From contig CM022299.1 in the NCBI GenBank assembly GCA_011799875.1, positions 342,118,307-342,182,306 of the forward strand: 64,000 bases of DNA, in the 5' to 3' direction. Numbering within the stretch: the stretch's first letter is position 1; every line of letters starts with the position of its first letter. The stretch comes from Thinopyrum elongatum. Its lineage: Eukaryota > Streptophyta > Magnoliopsida > Poales > Poaceae. This document shows, in pieces, positions 58,824 to 64,000 of the stretch. The position numbers and the translations under genes were made by a program. Under the pieces are notes generated by a model. The model was not told where the DNA came from and did no database searches. It saw nothing but the letters and a program-made list of their open reading frames with translations.

Positions 58824-59260
58824 AGCGGGAACGGTTGGTGGGGGGGGGACATTTCAGCCCGCGCTTTTCCCCACCCACCGCCACCCCTCTCCACCTCGCC
58901 CCGCACTTTTCCCCACCCCCCGCCGCCGGCGATTCCGGCCAAACTAGCCGGCCGGATCATGCTGGAGGGCCGCGACACGACAGAGCTTGCCCTCCGCCAC
59001 TTCCTCCTGCGTCGGCAGGCCGGAAGGTTGCAGATCGGCGGCTGTTCGAGGCGGCGGCCGGATTTGGCGTTTCCGGCCACCGGTGGCTGCGCCAAGCCAT
59101 GGATTGGTCGGGGAGCAGCCCGCGCAGCCCCGGCAAAGCCCCAGCGCCGCATGCAGGTACGGGTTCGTCCTGTAGCCGTCGCCGCCGTCGGTTTGCCGGC
59201 AAGGATTCGGCCGGTCGTCCACGGGGCTCGGCGCTTGCGCAGCGGCTCGTCGGCTCGCCG

Positions 59261-59790
59261 ATGCCACTAATACAGTGCGACGACTGCACGCAGACAGTGG
59301 TGCGGCTAACTTCTGGCACGCCGAAGCACCCCGGGTGGGTGTTCTTCAAATACGAAAACGACGGGTATGTGTTGTTTGCATTCGGCTTTGTCACTGTATT
59401 CTTCGGTTCAATTGCGATAGCTCATTTTGAACATCGTCATGTGTGTAGGAAGATGGATGCTCATTTTAATTTTGGGAAGAAGAATACATTGATTTATTGA
59501 TAGAAAGAAACTTAATAGATGTTTGTGCACTCCTTAGTAGAATTGCGGCTAATGATGCGGCTGCATGTGCAATTAGAGAAGAAAGTAGAGGGGAAGCAAC
59601 GTCTACTTCTTTGGAACCAAAGAAGAAGAATGAAGAATGCAAGATCAAGAATCCGCAGATCAACAACGAATGCATGGAGAAGATATTGCTCCAACTAGTG
59701 GGAGCGGTTATGGAAGTTGGATATCTTCTAAAATGCATAATTGTGATTCTTGTTTTGTTTGGTCTTACTATTCTAGCAAAGATTTGGTGA
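59261..59790 (+). pseudogene. GRF-type zinc finger / transmembrane protein gene, decayed
   Basis: Exon 1 has MPLIQCDDCTQTVVRLTSGT at 59261, the first half of a GRF-type zinc finger (CxxC and the GWVFFK motif), but the third ligand Cys appears as Tyr (FFKYEND). The intron is 59365-59448 (GTATGT donor, GTGTGTAG acceptor, 84 bp). Exon 2 continues with EDGCSF, an in-frame TAA near 59467, the WEEEYIDLLIERNL helix, a Lys/Glu-rich linker and a C-terminal transmembrane helix (residues LLKCIIVILVLFGLTIL) ending at TGA 59788-59790. The splice as drawn also shifts the frame by one. Upstream in-frame coding may start near 58959. This gene type is common in grasses; its role is unknown. The copy is not functional. 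Confidence 0.75.
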
Positions 59791-60081
59791 ATTACTATGT
59801 ATCCAATGCCGTTGAAGAAAATAAAAAAGCAAAGAAATGTATTTTCATGTGTGAAATTGAAATGTAAATTTCGGATTTGCGGGCCGGCGAGGGCAGCGCC
59901 CGAGCAGATCCCGCAAAGCCGACCCGTAAAAGAGCATATTCCACGAATATCCTTTTTTACGGTTCCGTTTTGCGGGGTCTGACTCTGCCGCCGCCCGCGC
60001 CAGCCCGCAAAGCCGTTTTTCCGCGAACTGTAAACGCGTTTTGCGGGTCGGCGTTATACAGGTCTGCTAGAGATGCTCTTA

Positions 60082-60867
60082 GGCGATAACGTCATTGCAG
60101 CAGCTAGCATGGCTCAATTCTTGTACTGGTTTGTAACAATTGATTTGTCTTTTGTCAACATATAATTGAGTTACTAAAAATTTCTTTACTGGCAAACAAT
60201 ACCACTATGATCATGCAGAAATGCAATTTAGAACTCAATCCCTGAGTTCCCAAGAAAAGAATGCACAGAGCAATCTTTGAAGAACAGGAACATTGCAAAG
60301 CAATAGAGAGCAAAATCATGCACCTAAATAATTTACAGGCAACAAATAATCTAAGCAAACTGACAAACACAAACAGAAGTCATTTTTTGCCACCATCGAG
60401 ATGCCTTGATCCACTGCGACGACTTCGAACGCAAAGGACGGCCGCCGACGAAGCACTACACCCCCAGATCTCGACGAGGGCACATTGCTGACCTCTCCCC
60501 TGCCTCTTCCACGCGCAAGACTGCAGATTGCACTGGAGACCGGACAGCTGGCACCTCACACTCGACCGACAACACTCCCCGTCTCCCCAACTTCTCCTCA
60601 CCGCTGGGGGATCTATACACTGCTGGCACCCCGGAATCCATGCGGGAGCACCCCTCCATCTTCTCCATGCCTTCTTCCGTCGGCGGATCTGTACCTTGCC
60701 ATTGCAGATCAGAGACAGGCTATAGCAGGAAGTGACCTCTCGCTGGTGGAGTGCATGGCGAGGAGGGCATCGGCGGTGGATTTTTTTAGGAGGGCATCTA
60801 CGGTGGGTGAGAAAGACACGGAGAAAGGGAAAAAAAAGAAGGCAGCCAAATGTTTTTTTAGGATGCT
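60082..60867. other. Mixed stretch, gene-like but not supported
   Basis: GC-rich frames on both strands (for example 60485-61018 plus, 60949-60380 minus) overlap a foldback element and show no domain. The region could be part of an old element. Confidence 0.35.
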
Positions 60868-61686
60868 GATAACGCCCACACGTGTAGTGGGAGCAACACT
60901 CGCCCACACGTCCTATAACACACAGATTGTGCCACGTCACCGCATGCATGCATGTGGGAATCTTTTTTTATTTCCAGTTTTTAAAATGTTTTATATCTTA
61001 AATGAAAAATCCGATTGAAGATCCGTTTTCACCATTAAATCCATCGTGACGAGATCTTCGAAACTACATCTCATATCAATATGTTTCGACGATAATTTTT
61101 TGGGGTTAAAAGTTGCCATGTCTATTGCACATGAATTACCATGGTGTTTACACTGAAATTGCCATGCTATGTTTCAGTTATTTGTTCTTCTACCTTTAAA
61201 AGTAAATTTTGACATATTATAAAACAGAATTAAGAAACTAGACTTGCCATGAACCATAAACTAAAATTACCATGATACATACACTTAAAATTGCCATGGT
61301 TCAGAAAAAAATAAACTTCATGGTCAAAGTACTGGAATTGCCATGATCAAAATACTAAAATTGCCATGATCTATAAATTAAAATTGCCACATGGCAACTT
61401 TAGTGTAAACATCATGGCAACTACAGTGTAAACATCATGGCAACTTTTGGCCAAAAAAAAATTCATCGAAACATATCAACATTGGATCTAGTTTTGAAGA
61501 TCTCGTCAAGACGGATTTAATGGTGAAAACGGATTTTTAATTGAATTTTTTTATTAGGAGATAAAACATTTTTAAGCCGAAAACCAAAAAGATTTCCACT
61601 GATGTCATCTGTTTTTACGTGGCAAAATGAATGGCAATGAAGGCGTTTGGGCCATATTGCTTCGTGCCACACGTGTGGGCGTTATC
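60868..61686. mobile_element. Foldback element (819 bp) with about 250-bp arms
   Basis: Ends GATAACGCCCACACGTGT and ACACGTGTGGGCGTTATC are inverted. The arms pair through GAAGATCCGTTTTCACCATT and AGACGGATTTAATGGTGAAAACGG and through AAAGTTGCCATG and CATGGCAACTTTTG. The centre (61130-61440) is a degenerate array of AAATTGCCATGATxxA units. It has no ORF. The style is Mutator-like, but no 9-bp duplication was found at these borders. Confidence 0.82.
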
Positions 61687-62848
61687 ATTTGGTTTTTTTA
61701 TCACACTGAGCGGACGAAAATCTTAAAATAAATCTAGGTTAAATGTAAGCACCATGACTTGAACCCTGATGGACTAGAGATACCACTGTCCTCCTAACTA
61801 TCCAACCACAGGTTGGTTTGCGGCAGCCAAATGTTTTAAACCATCATACATGTTCACTGCAATAACTTTGGTCCAGTATTTCTCCACACATGTGCCAACC
61901 CTATACCACGACAGGCGCTTGCGTGCCGGCTGCACCAGGAGCGCATGATAAAACTCTCCGTAGCCACACAATCTTCTCCCCTCTCCCCCCACCGCCCCCG
62001 TTCTTCCTCCTCGCTATGATTTCCTCTGAGAAGCAGGTGACATCGTACTCTCCATGGACGAGCACACGACCAGCCTCGAAGCACCATCCCGCGCGCTCGT
62101 CCGTCGCTGCCCTCGCCGCCGGTGCTGCAGCCGGTCCGCCTCGTCTCTAGTGGCCTTAGGGCCATGGGGACGCGGTGGATCCGAGCCCTTGCCGGCGGGA
62201 GGGCTCAGTTTTTATATCTTTCTTTAAGTTTTGTTAGGGTTCGTGTGCTGCTCAGGAAGGCGAGACGGTGGCGGCTCCCTGACCATGGAATAAGGTTCTC
62301 CCCGCCTAGCCTCCGTTTCGGTGGTACATCTAGCATCGTCGGTAGGCGTATAAGGTGTGTCTCCGGTGGATATGTCTTTGGTGGATCTGCTCGGATCTGG
62401 TCATTGTTCGTCCTCGTTCGTGCGTCTTCAAATTAGATCCTTCCGATCTACGCTAATTTTCATCCGCGGCGGTTGCTGTTCTGGAGTGCTGGTCCTACGG
62501 GTCCTTAGCACGACGACTTCCCAGCTGTCTACTACAACAACTTTTGTTCGGCTCCTGCGAGGGAGGGCTCATGACGGCGGCGCGCCTTCGGCTCGCTTCA
62601 GTGCTTATAGTCGTCGTTATATGGTCTATGGATCTGGATATAATTTTTATAGTTTTGCTAAGTCTTAGTCGACTGAGACTTTTTTATGTCTCAGTCGATA
62701 GTATTTTCCTTTGATTTTGCATTGAGATTCATGCAAATAAGTTCTTTTTAGTTTTTTCTTCTTCTTACATATCACTTGACTTAGACTTGGACTTGGTTAA
62801 GTCTCAGTCGATTGAGAACTAGCCACACCCTAATTTTTATTATTTCTG
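61687..62848. other. GC-rich stretch, possibly an old transposon or transcript end
   Basis: Open frames at 62122-62436 and 62357-62668 have no recognisable domain. The motif GTCTCAGTCGA and its inverse recur near 62670-62695 and 62800-62815. I could not assign it; a non-LTR retrotransposon 3' region is one possibility. Confidence 0.3.
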
Positions 62849-62972
62849 GTATTCATTGTTGTACTGGCATAAATATGAATAGATTGGAAGTTTTCAAAAA
62901 AGAATGTCCGGTGTTCATTGTTGTACTGGCATGAATACGAATAGATCGGAAGTTTTCAAAAAAGAATGTCCG
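62849..62972 (+). repeat. Direct tandem duplication of about 62 bp
   Basis: GGTATTCATTGTTGTACTGG... (62849-62909) is repeated as GGTGTTCATTGTTGTACTGG... (62910-62972) with four or five substitutions. Both copies end AAAAAAGAATGTCCG. Confidence 0.92.
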
Positions 62973-63871
62973 CTACGGTGACGTACCTCACCTGTCATGG
63001 AGTCGTGGCTGTGGTCATGATACTACTACCTGATACCTAGTCGTGCGCCACCCACCCTACCGTCGTGAACAAGTGGCTGTCGTGCGCGCGCCTTTACCTC
63101 GAAACCGTATGAACGTAGCCGGCCGTACGTTCTCTTCGTAGTGCTCCTATAGCTCGTTACGGAGCGTGCCACCGCCCTCGAGTCCTGGTAGCAGCAGTAA
63201 CTTGCTGCAGGCCAGCCAGCCATATAGGTCAGGTTCCGGAACGTACTCCGTAGATGCAGCTTGCAGAGGTTGAAACTTAAGAGTTGATGAAAACCGATGG
63301 TCTGGCGCACACCGACCAACACAAACAAATTCATTCACCGAAAAGAGCGCGGCGCGAGAGAAGAGAGGCCCACACCTCCCGACAAGCGTGCAGTGCACCG
63401 CCTCTGCTTTCCGGTGTCCAGCTAGCTGGACTCTGTCCCGGGCGCCATCAGTGCGATCCATCCATGCGCAGACGCAGACGCAGACGGTGACGGTCAGAAC
63501 TCAGAGCCACCGCACGGCCCCAGGGAAGTTACGCGCCTTTACTTTGGAGCCGTAGCTTGCGAATGGAATCCAATACGAGGTGCAAACTGTAACTTTCGTC
63601 ACAACCGAAGATGACTCGTGTTTTTCAATCTGAAGGGGAGATGAGCTTCTTTTGCTCACTCTTTCCGTGACGACCGACAAAAAAGTTGGCGTCAATAGTT
63701 ACTACCACCACACCCATCAATCAAAGGAATGGAAAGCGGATCGACCGGTAGGGAAGAATGAAAGGAGGGAGATGAGATGAGATGAAACAATTCATTATCA
63801 AAATTGCCTTCGAGCATCCTTTGATCAGATCTGTGTGCCCACCGTCGCCGATGGACGGGAACGGGACTGGG
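62973..63871. other. 3' flank of the TBL gene
   Basis: About 900 bp downstream (in minus orientation) of the TBL stop codon. The first 100-200 bp below 63871 should be its 3' UTR; no strong polyadenylation signal is evident. The minus-strand frames 63026-63461 show no domain. Confidence 0.4.
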
Positions 63872-64000
63872 CTAGACGAGCATCATCTGGAACAAGAGGT
63901 CGTTCCAGATGTCGATGGGGCCGGGCAGGCACCAATGGATGCAGTCGTTGGAGAGCTGCACCTTCTCGTTGGGCCAGTGCCCGTACCGGCTGGGGTGCCC
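63872..64000 (-). CDS. TRICHOME BIREFRINGENCE-LIKE protein, C-terminal 42 residues (partial)
   Basis: The minus strand encodes the C-terminus of a PC-esterase/DUF231 (TBL) protein: GHPSRYGHW, then [18 protein letters not shown] and the stop TAG at 63872-63874. TBL proteins are Golgi enzymes that O-acetylate cell-wall polysaccharides such as xylan or mannan. Their DxxH catalytic motif sits in the DCSHWCLPG block, and here Asp and His are kept while Ser is Ile, a neutral position. The family's N-terminal GDS motif and transmembrane anchor lie beyond the window edge. The frame is clean and, unlike its neighbours, shows no decay; this is the only confidently recognised host gene family here. Which TBL it is cannot be told. 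Confidence 0.9.
   Translation of the reverse strand, partial: GHPSRYGHWPNEKVQLSNDCIHWCLPGPIDIWNDLLFQMMLV

Larger units (their letters stand above)
58623..60081 (+). mobile_element. PIF/Harbinger-like element (1453 bp) carrying a GRF-finger gene
   Basis: Inverted ends GAGCATCTCTAGCAGACC (58626) and GGTCTGCTAGAGATGCTC (to 60078) are flanked by TTA on both sides. Both ends are followed inward by GC-rich segments with GCGGGTCGG-type motifs. No transposase is present; instead the interior holds a CGG-rich promoter-like region, with TGTATATAGC near 58816, and a spliced gene remnant. It is non-autonomous and probably mobilised in trans by a PIF/Harbinger transposase. Confidence 0.85.

Overview
The window reads as intergenic DNA of a very large grass genome, most likely Triticeae (wheat, Aegilops or barley type). 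It is mostly nested Ty3/Gypsy LTR retrotransposons, with smaller DNA transposons and MITEs toward the right. I see no prokaryotic features, and very little is host coding sequence. Lineage names (Tat, Athila, chromovirus/Tekay-like) come from recognised domain order and motifs; nothing was searched.

Positions 1-31895 form a nest four levels deep, oldest outermost. Tat-B (29702-31895) is the 3' end of a Tat-type element. An Athila-type element on the minus strand (25354-29701) is inserted in it. Tat-A (1-9944 plus 24132-25353) is inserted in the Athila pol. A young, long-LTR chromovirus called here Tekay-A (9945-24126, minus strand) is inserted in the antisense gene of Tat-A, with a perfect 5-bp target duplication. 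Tekay-A has an uninterrupted gag-pol with all catalytic motifs and a second ORF upstream of gag. Tat-A and the Athila carry stops and frameshifts; Tat-A has also lost its integrase catalytic glutamate.

Positions 31896-35944 look like older host DNA. They hold a probable small two-exon gene on the minus strand (33133-33754) whose second exon encodes three 15-residue repeats, and a 340-bp hAT-type MITE with an 8-bp target duplication. A non-coding LTR retrotransposon follows (35945-42166), with two 643-bp LTRs and an interior full of tandem arrays and polypurine-tract-like motifs. Next come a minus-strand Tat-type LTR (42172-42995) and the hypervariable 3' repeat array that adjoins it (42996-44040).

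Positions 44041-52497 hold a decayed, truncated chromovirus (Tekay-C, minus strand). Its LTR is split by an unusual 3690-bp insertion (45719-49408). Both outer ends of that insertion are the same (U5) LTR end facing outward. Its left part is a palindrome with two 493-bp arms and a 21-bp loop. A perfect 5-bp target duplication flanks the whole unit.

Positions 52498-63871 are AT-rich repeats and class II elements: three long-armed foldback elements, a Tourist-like MITE, a truncated Stowaway, and a 1453-bp element with PIF/Harbinger-like ends carrying a decayed GRF-zinc-finger/transmembrane gene. At the right edge (63872-64000, minus strand) is the C-terminal end of a host TRICHOME BIREFRINGENCE-LIKE (PC-esterase/DUF231) gene.
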